Shown: positions 9,922 through 19,562 of the stretch, in pieces | How positions within the stretch are numbered: position 1 is the first letter of the stretch | How the letters are laid out: the number at the start of each line of letters is the position of its first letter | Assembly: GCA_027490995.1 (NCBI GenBank) | Contig: JAIXWY010000001.1 | Location: 1 to 50,559 of the forward strand | DNA from: Opitutaceae bacterium | Lineage (GTDB): Bacteria; Verrucomicrobiota; Verrucomicrobiia; Opitutales; Opitutaceae | Reading direction: 5' to 3' | Length of the DNA stretch: 50,559 bases | Program-made: the position numbers and the translations under genes | The notes under the pieces: model-generated | What the model was told of the DNA's origin: nothing | The model's input: the letters and a program-made list of their open reading frames with translations, nothing else | Database searches by the model: none

Positions 9922-11412
9922 ATGAATCCGAACTCCTCTCCGGCTCCGCTCTGCACCGGCTATGCTCCCTGGATGCAGATGAGCCGCCGCGAATGCCTGA
10001 ACCGCTTCGCGCTCGGCCTTGGCGGCATCGCGCTCGCGGAGCTGCTCGGCCGCGGCTCGCGGCTCCTTGCCGACGGCGCGCCCAGTGCCGCGCCCGGTGT
10101 GCCGAGCCCGGCGACGCTGACTCACTTCGCCCCCAAGGCTAAGCGGATCATCTATCTTTTCCAGTCCGGCGGTCCGTCCCAGCTGGATCTCTACGACTAC
10201 AAGCCGCTGCTCAATCAGCAGCACGGCCAGCAATTGCCCGACTCGGTGCGCGGAAGCCAGCGACTCACCGGCATGTCCGGCAACCAGAGTTCAATCCCGA
10301 TTGCAGGTTCGCCCTTCCGTTTCGCCCAGTACGGCCAGAGCGGAGCGTGGGTGAGCGACTTGTTGCCCCACACGGCGAAGATCGCGGACGACCTCTGCAT
10401 CGTGCGTTCGATGTACACCGAGGCGATCAACCACGGGCCCGGTGTCACCTTCATGCAGACCGGATCGCAGATCCCGGGTCGGCCGAGTTTCGGCTCCTGG
10501 CTCGATTACGGACTCGGCACCGAGAACGAGAATCTCCCGTCATTCGTCGTCCTGCTCACCAAAGGCAAGACTGGCCAGCCACTCATGTCCCACCTCTGGG
10601 GCTCCGGCTTCCTTCCCGCCCGCCATCAAGGCGTGCGCTTCCGCTCGGGCGCAGACCCGGTGCTGTACCTGAACAACCCGGCCGGCGTCTCCGCCGAGAA
10701 CCGCCGTCTCGCCCTCGATCGCCTCCGCGAGCTGCACGAGCACCAGTTCTCCGGCACGCCGGACGCCGAGATCACCACCCGCATTTCCAATTACGAAATG
10801 GCGTTCGCGATGCAGGCCAGCGTGCCGGAGGTCACCGACCTCAGTCGCGAGCCCGATAGCGTGGTGCAGGACTACGGCCCCGACGCCCGCACCCCCGGTA
10901 CCTTCGCGGCAAACTGCCTGCTCGCCCGGCGCCTCGCCGAGCGCGGGGTCCGCTTCATCCAGCTCTACCACCAGGACTGGGATCACCACGGTAGCCTGCC
11001 CGGCGGCATCCGGCGCGAGTGCCTGCAGACCGATCAAGCATCCGCCGCCCTGGTCACCGACCTCAAGCGCCGCGGAATGCTCGATGACACGCTGGTGGTC
11101 TGGGGCGGCGAGTTCGGCCGCACCAACTACTGCCAAGGGGTGATGACCGCCGATAACTTCGGCCGCGATCACCACCCGCGCTGCTTCTCCCTGTGGATGG
11201 CGGGCGGCGGCGTGAAACGCGGCTTCACCTACGGAGAGACCGACGAGTACGGCTACAACGTGGTCCGCGATGGGGTGCACGTGCACGATTTCCACGCCAC
11301 CCTCCTCCACCTCTTCGGGGTCGATCACGAGCGGCTTACCTTCCGCCACCAGGGACGCTATTTCCGGCTGACCGATGTCCACGGACACGTGGTCAAGAGC
11401 ATCCTCGCCTGA
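9922..11412 (+). CDS. Tat-exported DUF1501 protein
   Basis: A 496-residue DUF1501 (sulfatase/alkaline-phosphatase-like fold) protein. A twin-arginine motif SRREC lies at residues 21-25, with a hydrophobic stretch after it. Recognisable family blocks are FQSGGPSQLDLYDYK near the N-terminus and VVWGGEFGRT followed by GRDHHPRCFS in the C-terminal half, which carries putative metal-binding His residues. It follows the DUF1549/DUF1553 gene after 19 bases and is probably cotranscribed and functionally coupled with it. The biochemical activity of this pair is not established. Roughly 136 bases separate it from the next gene, with no clear terminator. Confidence 0.9.
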   Translation: MNPNSSPAPLCTGYAPWMQMSRRECLNRFALGLGGIALAELLGRGSRLLADGAPSAAPGVPSPATLTHFAPKAKRIIYLFQSGGPSQLDLYDYKPLLNQQHGQQLPDSVRGSQRLTGMSGNQSSIPIAGSPFRFAQYGQSGAWVSDLLPHTAKIADDLCIVRSMYTEAINHGPGVTFMQTGSQIPGRPSFGSWLDYGLGTENENLPSFVVLLTKGKTGQPLMSHLWGSGFLPARHQGVRFRSGADPVLYLNNPAGVSAENRRLALDRLRELHEHQFSGTPDAEITTRISNYEMAFAMQASVPEVTDLSREPDSVVQDYGPDARTPGTFAANCLLARRLAERGVRFIQLYHQDWDHHGSLPGGIRRECLQTDQASAALVTDLKRRGMLDDTLVVWGGEFGRTNYCQGVMTADNFGRDHHPRCFSLWMAGGGVKRGFTYGETDEYGYNVVRDGVHVHDFHATLLHLFGVDHERLTFRHQGRYFRLTDVHGHVVKSILA

Positions 11413-11548
11413 GCGAAGCCAGGGCAACCGAAGCCGCCGACGCAGGCCGGCGCCCGAGTGAGGCAACGGCGGACACATGACCTGACCAGCCAGCGGTGCT
11501 GGACGGCGTCGAGTTAAGGGTCACGCTCTCGGGATAACCCCTCCCTTT

Positions 11549-12322
11549 ATGGCAAACTCCCGGTTCTCCCTCTCCGGCCAAGTGGTCCTGCTCACCGGCG
11601 GCGCCGGTCTCTACGGACGTGGCCTTTCCGCACAACTCGCCGAGACGGGCGCGACCCTCGTCCTCGCGTCCCGCAACGTGGAAGCCCTCCGTGTGGTGGC
11701 CGCGGAGGAGAACGCGAAGGGGAACACCGTGCACGCGCGCGAACTGGATCAAGGTGACGAGGCGTCGGTGCTGCGGTTGCGCGATTCCATCCTGGCCGAC
11801 TTCGGGCGCATCGACGGGCTGGTGAACAACGCGGTCTCGCGACCCATGAAGAGCACGCAGGGTCCACTGGCGGATTGGGAGTCCTCGATGCGCACCAATG
11901 CCACCGGACTCTTTTCCATCACCCGTACCTTCGGAGAGGTGATGGCCTCGCGGGGAACCGGCAACATCGTGAACATCGGCTCCATCCAAGGCATGGTGGG
12001 GCCGGACTTTTCTCTCTACGAAGGCACCGCGATGGGCGCGGTCGCGGACTACTTTTTCCACAAGGGAGGCATGCTGAACCTCACGCGCTACTTTGCCGCA
12101 CTGTACGGACCGCGCGGGGTTCGCGTGAACTGCGTGTCACCCGGTGGCTACTACACCGGCCAGAATCCGCTCTTCGTCGAACGCTATTGCAAGGCCACTT
12201 ACCTGCGGCGCATGGCCGACGACCACGATCTGGGCGGCCCGGTGATTTTCCTGCTCAGCGAAGCGGCGCGCTACATCACCGGCGCGAACCTCCCGGTCGA
12301 CGGCGGCTACACCGCCCACTGA
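11549..12322 (+). CDS. SDR-family oxidoreductase
   Basis: A 257-residue classical short-chain dehydrogenase. It shows the cofactor motif TGGAGLYG (residues 16-23), the VNNA stretch, the Ser of NIGSIQG and the YFFHK motif, so the catalytic Ser-Tyr-Lys set looks intact. The C-terminus ends in the usual YITGANLPVDGGYTAH. The Gfo/Idh gene starts 24 bases downstream, so the two are probably one operon acting on the same sugar or polyol. The substrate cannot be read from the sequence. Confidence 0.9.
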   Translation: MANSRFSLSGQVVLLTGGAGLYGRGLSAQLAETGATLVLASRNVEALRVVAAEENAKGNTVHARELDQGDEASVLRLRDSILADFGRIDGLVNNAVSRPMKSTQGPLADWESSMRTNATGLFSITRTFGEVMASRGTGNIVNIGSIQGMVGPDFSLYEGTAMGAVADYFFHKGGMLNLTRYFAALYGPRGVRVNCVSPGGYYTGQNPLFVERYCKATYLRRMADDHDLGGPVIFLLSEAARYITGANLPVDGGYTAH

Positions 12323-12346
12323 TCCCAGGCGCACGACCGCATTGCC

Positions 12347-13408
12347 GTGAAAGTCGCCCTGCTCGGTCTGAGTCATCCGCACTCCGGGATTCTCCTCGCC
12401 ACCCTTGCCGGGTTGCCGGAGATCACGGAGATCTGCCTGTGGGATGCCGACGACGCGGTGGTGGCGCGCCAGATTGCCACGCCGCAGCCGAAGGTCATTC
12501 AGGCGACCTCGGAGCTCGACTGCATCCTCTCCCAGACGGACATCGCGTTCGCTCTGGTCGGTGTGCGGCACGATCAGATGGCCGCTGTAGCCGGTCAGGT
12601 GCTGGCCTCGGGGCACCACCTGATGATCGAAAAGCCGGCCGGCTTGAACGCGGCGGAAATTGTGATACTCCAGCGCCAGGCCGAGGCGGCGGGCTGCATC
12701 GCGTCCGTGCTCTACCCGCGGCGCCTGCATCCGTGCATGATCGCCGCTCGGCAGTGGGTCGCCGGAGGAGGCATCGGACCGTTGCTGACCATGGAAGGCC
12801 GCTTCCTCGCGACCCAGGTGCGCTTTCGTGAACCCGCCTCGTGGCTCTTCCGCCGACCCCTCGCTGGCGGGGGTATCCTGCTCTGGCTCGGCTGTCACAT
12901 GCTCGACCTCCTCCACCACGTCTCCGGCGATGAGATCGTCGAAGTGGGCGCGAGCCTCGCGATCCGTTCCGGCGAGCAGATCGAGGTGGAGGACTGCGCG
13001 GCCCTTTCGCTGCGTTTCGCCTCCGGCGCGATCGGGACGTTCCACGCGGGCTACACCCTCGCCTTCAGCGGATCCGGCTACCTGAACCGCACGGGCTACG
13101 ATTCCTATCTCGGCTTCAATGGCCGGGCTGGACGCATCGTCTGGCCCGACCTGAATCCGCGGCTGTACGTGGAGTCGGCACCCGCGACCCCTGGCGCGCC
13201 AGCGGGGCGGGAGGAGTCGTTTGCCTTGCCGGAATCGTCCGCCTACGGCGGCTCGTTCGGCGAGACTTTCTTTCGCCAGTTCATCGCCGCAACACAGGGC
13301 AGCGGCGAGCCGCCGACGCGGCTCGCGGACGCACTGCGCACCGCGCGCGTGATCGAAGCCGCGGATGAATCCGCGCGCACGGGGCGGTTCGTCCGCGTCG
13401 CGTCCTAG
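12347..13408 (+). CDS. Gfo/Idh/MocA-family oxidoreductase
   Basis: A 353-residue cytosolic NAD(P)-dependent oxidoreductase with a GTG start at 12347. The N-terminal Rossmann segment is LLGLSHPHSG and the catalytic EKP triplet is intact (MIEKPAGL). The C-terminal substrate domain contains WLGCHMLDLL, where the conserved His is expected. It sits in tandem after an SDR gene. Its 3' end overlaps the convergent LhgO-like gene by 4 bases (13405-13408). Family membership is clear; the substrate is not. Confidence 0.88.
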   Translation: MKVALLGLSHPHSGILLATLAGLPEITEICLWDADDAVVARQIATPQPKVIQATSELDCILSQTDIAFALVGVRHDQMAAVAGQVLASGHHLMIEKPAGLNAAEIVILQRQAEAAGCIASVLYPRRLHPCMIAARQWVAGGGIGPLLTMEGRFLATQVRFREPASWLFRRPLAGGGILLWLGCHMLDLLHHVSGDEIVEVGASLAIRSGEQIEVEDCAALSLRFASGAIGTFHAGYTLAFSGSGYLNRTGYDSYLGFNGRAGRIVWPDLNPRLYVESAPATPGAPAGREESFALPESSAYGGSFGETFFRQFIAATQGSGEPPTRLADALRTARVIEAADESARTGRFVRVAS

Positions 13409-14616
13409 GCTCCGGCGGCGGGCGGTACGTCAGGCAACCGGTCGACCAACTCGCGCGCGATCGCCAGCGAAGCGGTCGCCGCCGGGCTGGGCGCATTCAG
13501 CACGTGCAACGCACCCGGCCGCTGCTCCAGCCAGAAGTCCTGAATGAGCGTGCCATCGACGTGCATGGCCTGCGCGCGCACCCCGGCGCCACCCGGCTGG
13601 AGATCCGCCGCCGTCACCTCCGGCACCAGCCGTTGTAGCGACTTCACGGCAAGCGCGCGGCTGAGCGAACGGACGATCTCATGACTGCAGAGCGCCGGAT
13701 AGCGGACCATGAACCGCCACAGTCCGGGAAACGTGAGCGCATCCGCGAGATCGCGGGGCGAGACATCGCTCCACGAGTATCCCTCGCGAGCGAGCGCGAG
13801 CACGGCGTTCGGCCCGGCCTCCACGCCGCCCCCGATCATCCGGGTGAAATGGACGCCGAGGAAAGGAAAGCGCGCATCCGGCACCGGGTAGATGAGGTGT
13901 CGCACCAGTCGCTGCGCCTCAGGGCGAAGCAGGAAGTACTCTCCGCGGAACGGCACGATCCGCACCGTGCGAGCAATCCCGGCGAGCTCCGCGACGCGGT
14001 CCGAGAACAGACCCGCGCAGTTGATCAAATAGTCCCCGTCCCACTCGCCCGCCTCCGTCCCCACGGCCCAGCCGGCGGCGGTGGCGCGGATCGAAATCAC
14101 CTTGGCGCCGGTGCGCACCTCCACGCCCGCCGCCTCCAACTCCCGCCGCAGTGCCGCGCAGACGCCCGCGTAGTCGACAATGCCCTCCTCGGGGACGTGC
14201 ACGGCCGCCACGCCGTGGGCGTGCGGTTCAATCTCGTGGAGTTCGTCGGACGAAAGCCGTCGCAGACCGCGCAGGCCGTTGCGCTGACCCCGATCCCAGA
14301 GCCGCTCCAGCGCCGGAAGTTCACCAGCCGAGGTGGCGACCACCACCTTGCCGCAGATCTCATGCGCGATCCCGTGCTCGCGGCAGAACTCCGTCATCAT
14401 CCGCACGCCGGACACGGCGAGGCGCGCCTTCAGCGATCCCGGCTGGTAATAGAGCCCGGCATGCAGCACGCCACTGTTGTGAGTACTTTGGTGCCGACCG
14501 ACCTCCTCCTCCTTTTCGAGGAGGACGATCGACCGGCCGGGATCGCGCTGCGACAGTTCGCGCGCGACGGCGAGACCCACAATCCCGCCGCCAACAATCA
14601 GGGTGCGGCGACTCAT
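13405..14616 (-). CDS. lhgO: LhgO-like FAD-dependent L-2-hydroxyacid oxidase
   Basis: A 403-residue FAD-dependent oxidoreductase of the DAO family. The FAD-binding motif GGGIVGLAVAREL is near the N-terminus, followed by the family hallmark HNSGVLHAGLYY and later GGGVEAGPNAVLA. These match L-2-hydroxyglutarate oxidase (LhgO), which oxidises L-2-hydroxyglutarate to 2-oxoglutarate and passes electrons to the quinone pool. The gene overlaps the upstream Gfo/Idh gene by an ATGA (14613-14616), so it is translationally coupled and last in a minus-strand operon. In this setting it might act on a sugar-derived 2-hydroxy acid instead of 2-hydroxyglutarate. Confidence 0.85.
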   Translation of the reverse strand: MSRRTLIVGGGIVGLAVARELSQRDPGRSIVLLEKEEEVGRHQSTHNSGVLHAGLYYQPGSLKARLAVSGVRMMTEFCREHGIAHEICGKVVVATSAGELPALERLWDRGQRNGLRGLRRLSSDELHEIEPHAHGVAAVHVPEEGIVDYAGVCAALRRELEAAGVEVRTGAKVISIRATAAGWAVGTEAGEWDGDYLINCAGLFSDRVAELAGIARTVRIVPFRGEYFLLRPEAQRLVRHLIYPVPDARFPFLGVHFTRMIGGGVEAGPNAVLALAREGYSWSDVSPRDLADALTFPGLWRFMVRYPALCSHEIVRSLSRALAVKSLQRLVPEVTAADLQPGGAGVRAQAMHVDGTLIQDFWLEQRPGALHVLNAPSPAATASLAIARELVDRLPDVPPAAGA

Positions 14617-15668
14617 CCCTGTGGAGCGAGGTCGATCCAGCGGCGCTGCGCCGAGGCATCCAACATTCCGGTGCAGGCCGCCACCGCCGCGCGGCCATCC
14701 GCGGCGCTGCCGACGATGCTCGGGCGGCCCTCGATCGCGTCGATGAACGCAGCCATCTGATCCCGGTAAGCCTGCATGCGCACGTCGGCGAACGCCGTGT
14801 CTGCGCCCTCATGCTTGACGGGCGGCTGGCGCGAAATCACCTGCCAGCCGTTCGCCTCGTCCGACAGCCGCAGCTCCGTGTACGCATCGAGATCAATCAG
14901 GCCCGTCGTGCCCACGATCCGGAAGCGGAACTCCTCCCCCGGGAACGAGGGGGCCGGCAAGGCTCGGCTCGAATAAAGAGAACCGATCGCGCCCGACGAC
15001 AGCGCGAAGAGACCAATTGTCGTGTCCTCCACCGGGATGTCCGGCAGGAAGGTGCGCGAGAACGCCGTCACCGTCACAATATCTGCCCCGGTGAACCAGC
15101 GGATCAGATCGAGCCCATGCGGTGAACTATTGAGGAGATGGGCGCGGTTCTGCGGGTCGTTCCACCACGCCCAGTTTCCTCCAAAGCCGCCGGCTTTGAT
15201 CGTGCCGGCGTACATCGGCATCGAGATCTGCGCAGTGATCACCTTCCCGATCGTCCCCGCACGGATCAGCTCGTAGGCCTTCGCGTTGTTAACGCGGAAG
15301 CGCTGCTGATAGCCGACCGAGAGGTTCACTTTCGCCCGCGTCGTTGCCTCGATCATTCGATCGCAGTCCTCCGCCGAGGTCGCGAGGGGTTTTTCGACGA
15401 GCACGTGCTTGCCCGCGGCTGCCGCGGCCAGCGTCTGGCCGACGTGGCAGTGATGCGGCGTGGTCACCACCACGGCGTCAATGTCGCGGCGACGGAGCAG
15501 TGCGGCATCATCGGGCTCATGCGCGATCCGGTAGCGCTCAGCGAGGCCGGGGGCGCGGGAACCGCCGGTCACGGCGATGACCTCGGCGTTGGGGAGGCGG
15601 CGGATCGCCTCGATGTGGGTCCGGCCCATGAAGCCGGAGCCGAGAATGCCAAAGCGGATTTTGTTCAT
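14613..15668 (-). CDS. Gfo/Idh/MocA-family oxidoreductase
   Basis: A 351-residue NAD(P)-dependent oxidoreductase, typical length. Rossmann motif GILGSGFMGRTH near residue 8, catalytic triplet in VLVEKPLATSA, and the His of NSSPHGLDLIRWF in the substrate domain. It is third in a minus-strand operon (propeller glycosidase-like, Ldh, this gene, LhgO), 39 bases after the Ldh gene and overlapping lhgO by 4 bases. It resembles inositol or sugar 2-/3-dehydrogenases. No secretion signal is present, so it acts in the cytosol. Confidence 0.9.
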   Translation of the reverse strand: MNKIRFGILGSGFMGRTHIEAIRRLPNAEVIAVTGGSRAPGLAERYRIAHEPDDAALLRRRDIDAVVVTTPHHCHVGQTLAAAAAGKHVLVEKPLATSAEDCDRMIEATTRAKVNLSVGYQQRFRVNNAKAYELIRAGTIGKVITAQISMPMYAGTIKAGGFGGNWAWWNDPQNRAHLLNSSPHGLDLIRWFTGADIVTVTAFSRTFLPDIPVEDTTIGLFALSSGAIGSLYSSRALPAPSFPGEEFRFRIVGTTGLIDLDAYTELRLSDEANGWQVISRQPPVKHEGADTAFADVRMQAYRDQMAAFIDAIEGRPSIVGSAADGRAAVAACTGMLDASAQRRWIDLAPQG

Positions 15669-15707
15669 GAAAAGAGGCGGGGGCGCGGACGATGAGTAAG
15701 GACGAGG

Positions 15708-16796
15708 TCAGACGCGGCCGATCGGCGTGGGTACCGGAACCTGGAGTTCCGCGGCGATCTCACTCAGGCGGGTCCACAGCTTGACGGGTACGGGAATGCC
15801 GGACTGCAGCCGCTCTCCCTCGCGCCGCCATTCCAGTTCACCCGCCACGAGGACCTCGTCGTAACCCGGGGCCGGCTCAGATGCCTTGACCAAGCCGACA
15901 AGGCGGTCCATGCGCGTCTCAAATTCTCCCGGCGCCAGGAAGCGCTTCGGATCGATCGCGATGAAAGTGTGGCTGATACCGAGGGGATCGCCGCCGGTGC
16001 GATACACCGGCAACTCGGTGGTCATCGCACCGCCACTCAGACCGGAGCAGAGGACCTCGACCATCATCGCCAGTGCGGTTCCCTTGTAGCCACCCGTGGG
16101 GGTCGGTTTGCCACGCTGCGCCGCCGCCGTGTCGGTCGTCGGCGCTCCCGCGGCATCGAGGAATCCCCACTCCTGCGGGATCGTGGCTTGGTTGAGATTT
16201 GAGGCATGCACCAGTTTTCCGAGGGCGACCGTCGTGGTCGCCATGTCGAGCAGCCACTGTCCCCGTCCGCCCGCCCCGGGCACCGCGACGCAGAGTGGAT
16301 TGGTGCCGAGGATCGGCGTGCGACCCTGCCACGGGGAGACGGCGGGACACGCGTTGCTCATCACGATGGCGAGGAAGCCCTCGCGCGCGAGTTTCTCGCC
16401 CCACCAGGAACCGGCGCCGAAGTGGTTGGAGTGATTCGCCACCACCACCGCCACCCCGAGGGCGCGGGCGATCCGGATCGCGTGGTCGGTGCAGCGGTCC
16501 GAAACCACCTGACCAAGGCCGTTCTCGCCGTGGTAGCGCAGGCACACGCCATCCTCGCGCTCGACGTGCCCGCTGGCCGGGACGTTGATGCCCCCAGCGC
16601 GCAGCTGCTGGATGTACGTCGTGAGCATCTGGATACCATGCGAGTCCACCCCGCGCAGGTTCGCTGCCACGAGCGAATCGGCGACGACCCGCGCGTGGCC
16701 TTCGGGCGCACCGAGCGCCATCAGGAGGCTGCGGACGGTGGTCCGCAGTGCGTCCGCCGTGAAGACGAGGCTCAGGGGAGTGGAGGGAGTCGTCAT
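15708..16796 (-). CDS. Ldh-family (malate/L-lactate dehydrogenase type) oxidoreductase
   Basis: A 362-residue member of the Ldh_2 family, NAD(P)H-dependent 2-oxoacid/2-hydroxyacid dehydrogenases that are unrelated to classical LDH. Family blocks are RGVDSHGIQML near the N-terminus, NHSNHFGAGSWW, and GTNPLCVAVP. The start at 16796 is set by an ATGA overlap with the upstream gene, although the frame is open further. A sugar-acid substrate such as 2,3-diketogulonate or ureidoglycolate is known for other members; here the operon suggests a sugar-derived acid. Confidence 0.87.
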   Translation of the reverse strand: MTTPSTPLSLVFTADALRTTVRSLLMALGAPEGHARVVADSLVAANLRGVDSHGIQMLTTYIQQLRAGGINVPASGHVEREDGVCLRYHGENGLGQVVSDRCTDHAIRIARALGVAVVVANHSNHFGAGSWWGEKLAREGFLAIVMSNACPAVSPWQGRTPILGTNPLCVAVPGAGGRGQWLLDMATTTVALGKLVHASNLNQATIPQEWGFLDAAGAPTTDTAAAQRGKPTPTGGYKGTALAMMVEVLCSGLSGGAMTTELPVYRTGGDPLGISHTFIAIDPKRFLAPGEFETRMDRLVGLVKASEPAPGYDEVLVAGELEWRREGERLQSGIPVPVKLWTRLSEIAAELQVPVPTPIGRV

Positions 16797-18499
16797 TGCC
16801 GAGGAGCAGAGGCGGTCTCGGCCGCGGGAGCAAACCGATAGGCGTACAAGTGCGCATCCTGCAGCTCGAAGCGCAGTCGCACGGTCTGGCCGGCAAGGGC
16901 GGCGAGGCTGGTGCCGGAGCGCCAAGAGACGGGCCGGTCGTGGGCATCGCCGAACACCGGAGCGCAGTCCTCGAGTGAGAAACCAGGGAACGGCCGTCCA
17001 GCTTCGTCTTGGATTTCCACCCGGACGCCACCGGCCACCGAGCTCGCGAAGTTGAGGGTCAGGACCTCTCCGGCGAAGCGAATCGGTTTGGTCAGGAGTT
17101 CACCGCCGGCCATGGGGGCCCACGCGGAGACGAAGCCGTCGAGCCGGAGGGTGTAGCGGCGCAGCGTGCTGCCATGATCCGCCCAGTAGTTCTCGACTGC
17201 GTAGAAGGACAACTCGTTCGGCGCGCCCGGGAGGGCGGAGCGGGTCTCCACCACGTGCCAAGCGACGTACTGGTTGCCGTAGTTCCACGTGCCGGGCCGC
17301 TCAATTCCCGGCGTGAGAAACGCCTCGGTCCAGCGCTTGAAGTGCACGCCGTCTCGGCTCGCCATCAGCACGGTCTCGGTGAGCGCCGTGCCATAGCGCT
17401 CGCTGGCAGACGCGCGGAGTCGGCGGTGCTCCAGCTCGGGAAGGGCCTGCATCGAAGGCGACCACTGGCGCATCTTCTCCGGCGTGGCCTTGCCCCGCGA
17501 GTCATCCATCGTGCCCTTCAGTTCGCGTTCCACATAGCGGGCGGGGAAACCGATCAGCAGGTGCGGGGCGCGGTGGTATGGCTTCACCGCATTGGTGTAA
17601 AGGTGCGCGGGCGGAGCGTCGGGGAAGACCACGTCGGCCTCGTTCTCCCAGTGCAGAAAATCCTTGGACGTGCCCGTGCGGATCGAGCGCACGCCCACGT
17701 AGGGTTGGTCCGAAGAGCCGCGGTCGAAGTAGCGCCAGTACGCGCGGTAGACCCCCCGCTCGCCGTCCCAGAAGGCGAGGTTCTGCGAGTCGAAGGCGCC
17801 GTTGGTGATCACCGGATGGTCCGCCATCGGCGTCCAGTTGAGGCCGTCGGGTGACTTGAAAGCGAGCAGGCCGCGCGGGCCCTCAGGCGTGTCGGAGCGC
17901 AGGATCGCCTTGTAGCGGGCATCGGGCGTGGCCGCCGGGTTATCGTCGCGGAAGACCGCCGGATGGCCGGCGTCGACGAACAGGCTGCCCTGCCGACCGC
18001 TCACCATCACGATGTTGTTCGCGCGCGAACCGTTGAAGGTGTGCAGGCCGAGTTCCGGGCGGCGCCAGTGGATGCCGTCGTCGCTCTCAGCGTACGCGCA
18101 GAAGAGCGGGTGCACTTCCGGCTGATTGCGGTCGGCCTCGCGCAGCGGGCTGATCTCATACGCCTTGAAATAGAGCCGGTAGCGGTCGCCATCCTGAAAC
18201 ACGCTGTGATACCCGCTGCCGCTGCCCTCCCACGGGATGTCGTGCGAGAGACTGACCTCCTGCGGGATGGGCTGGTGGATTCGGAGTTCCGCCCGGCCGG
18301 AAAGGCGTTCGACCAAGGCCTGATCGACGAACAGCTCGCGACGCATGCCGACGTCGGTGGGCGTCGCCATCGCCAGCAGCGTGGCCGAGGCCGCCACTGC
18401 ACCTACGGCGAGCGCCCGCCACGAGAGGACACCGGAACGTGTGCCCAGGCGGCCAGGTGAGCAATCAGGGGTGCCAGGATTGTGTCGAGGTGATGTCAT
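16793..18499 (-). CDS. Exported five-bladed beta-propeller protein, glycoside hydrolase-like
   Basis: 568 residues. After an Arg-containing N-region comes a hydrophobic segment (LAVGAVAASATLLAMA, about residues 30-45), so it is likely exported. The body shows propeller-type repeats seen in GH32/GH43-like proteins: YRLYFKAYE, AYAESDDGIHWRRPE, and FKSPDGLNWTPM with a following DGERG. The C-terminal 100 residues look like a beta-sandwich. It is the first gene of the minus operon leading to Ldh, Gfo/Idh and LhgO. It would supply the sugar if it is active, but I cannot point to catalytic carboxylates with confidence. Confidence 0.7.
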   Translation of the reverse strand: MTSPRHNPGTPDCSPGRLGTRSGVLSWRALAVGAVAASATLLAMATPTDVGMRRELFVDQALVERLSGRAELRIHQPIPQEVSLSHDIPWEGSGSGYHSVFQDGDRYRLYFKAYEISPLREADRNQPEVHPLFCAYAESDDGIHWRRPELGLHTFNGSRANNIVMVSGRQGSLFVDAGHPAVFRDDNPAATPDARYKAILRSDTPEGPRGLLAFKSPDGLNWTPMADHPVITNGAFDSQNLAFWDGERGVYRAYWRYFDRGSSDQPYVGVRSIRTGTSKDFLHWENEADVVFPDAPPAHLYTNAVKPYHRAPHLLIGFPARYVERELKGTMDDSRGKATPEKMRQWSPSMQALPELEHRRLRASASERYGTALTETVLMASRDGVHFKRWTEAFLTPGIERPGTWNYGNQYVAWHVVETRSALPGAPNELSFYAVENYWADHGSTLRRYTLRLDGFVSAWAPMAGGELLTKPIRFAGEVLTLNFASSVAGGVRVEIQDEAGRPFPGFSLEDCAPVFGDAHDRPVSWRSGTSLAALAGQTVRLRFELQDAHLYAYRFAPAAETASAPRQ

Positions 18500-18738
18500 G
18501 GTCGTTCGAATACGCTGAGCCTTGTTGGAAGGAGGGGTGAGAGGAAACCTACGCTCGGAGTTCTCAGTAAAGGCGCTCCCCCACCCGGCACAACCGGAGG
18601 CCGCTGGTAAGGTGGCCTAACCGCGCTTTGCACAGCTCGACTGGTCCGGTGATTTGACCTGTCGCGGCCAAGCCCCCGAGATTGCCGACCAGGCGGTCGG
18701 CTGCGAGGGTGGGACCACCCCCTCGCGGCGGTCTCACT
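18500..18738. promoter_or_regulatory. Divergent intergenic region between two catabolic operons
   Basis: 239 bases separating the minus operon (start 18499) from the plus operon (start 18739). Both promoters should lie here. I see no strong inverted repeat, riboswitch or small gene in it. Confidence 0.4.
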
Positions 18739-19521
18739 ATGCGCCCCTCAACTCTCCGCGCCCGGCTTCGGCTGGGCCTGCCTGCCCGGATTGCCTGCAT
18801 GTATTACCCCAATGCCATGATGCCGATGCACGCGGCGAAGGCTGGCTTCGACGCGATTTGGCTCGATGCGGAACACAATACATGGGACCGGCGCGAGCTG
18901 CAGCGGATGATCGCTCTCCACCATCTGGCGAACATCGACTGCGTCGTCCGGACAGGCTCGCGCAACGCGAACGAGCTCTACCATCTTCTCGAGGATGGCG
19001 CGACCGCGTTGATGATCCCGCTGGTCAATACTCCCGATGACGCCGCCGCTTTGGCCGCGGCCGTGCGATTCCCGCCGCTGGGGCAGCGGGGGCTGGATGG
19101 GGCGGGACTGGACAACGGCTTCTACACCGGGAATCCGGCCGCCTATCCGGCGAGCGCGAATGCGGAGACGCTCCTGATCGTACAAATCGAGACTCCGGAA
19201 GCGGTGGCCAACGTGGATCGGATCGCTTCGATCCCGGGCATCGACGGCTTGTTTCTCGGACCCGGCGATCTCTCGCTGCGGTTGCATTGCCCAGCCGATT
19301 GGTCGCACCCGTTAATGAGCGCGGCCGAGAATGCCGTCGCCGAGGCGGCCGCGCGGCATCGGATCGCCTGGGGGCGCCCCGTCGGCGGCGCCGAGCAGAT
19401 TGCTCACCTCGTGCGCAAGGGCGGCCGCCTCCTCGCCCACGGCAGCGATTTCGGTGCGATCATGAACGCCCTTCCCACTTACGCCAAGACCCTCGCCGAG
19501 GGAATCGCCCAAGGCTCCTGA
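18739..19521 (+). CDS. HpcH/HpaI-family aldolase
   Basis: A 260-residue metal-dependent class II aldolase that cleaves 2-keto-3-deoxy sugar acids or 4-hydroxy-2-oxoacids to pyruvate plus an aldehyde. Recognised blocks are WLDAEHNTW (base His), VRTGSR (Arg), VQIETPEAV (metal Glu) and FLGPGDLS (metal Asp). The start at 18739 gives the usual N-terminus; the frame is open to 18682. It is first in a plus-strand set with an aldo/keto reductase, an MDR dehydrogenase and an MFS transporter. This fits an oxidative sugar route ending in 2-keto-3-deoxy acid cleavage. Confidence 0.88.
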   Translation: MRPSTLRARLRLGLPARIACMYYPNAMMPMHAAKAGFDAIWLDAEHNTWDRRELQRMIALHHLANIDCVVRTGSRNANELYHLLEDGATALMIPLVNTPDDAAALAAAVRFPPLGQRGLDGAGLDNGFYTGNPAAYPASANAETLLIVQIETPEAVANVDRIASIPGIDGLFLGPGDLSLRLHCPADWSHPLMSAAENAVAEAAARHRIAWGRPVGGAEQIAHLVRKGGRLLAHGSDFGAIMNALPTYAKTLAEGIAQGS

Positions 19522-19562
19522 TCCGCCTCCATCGGCCTGCTTCCTCTCTCTCACGCCCTCGC

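Noticed and set aside
8319..9956. Long open minus frame opposite the DUF1549/DUF1553 gene
   Set aside because: High GC and codon bias create open antisense frames; no domain was recognised and the plus gene is well supported.
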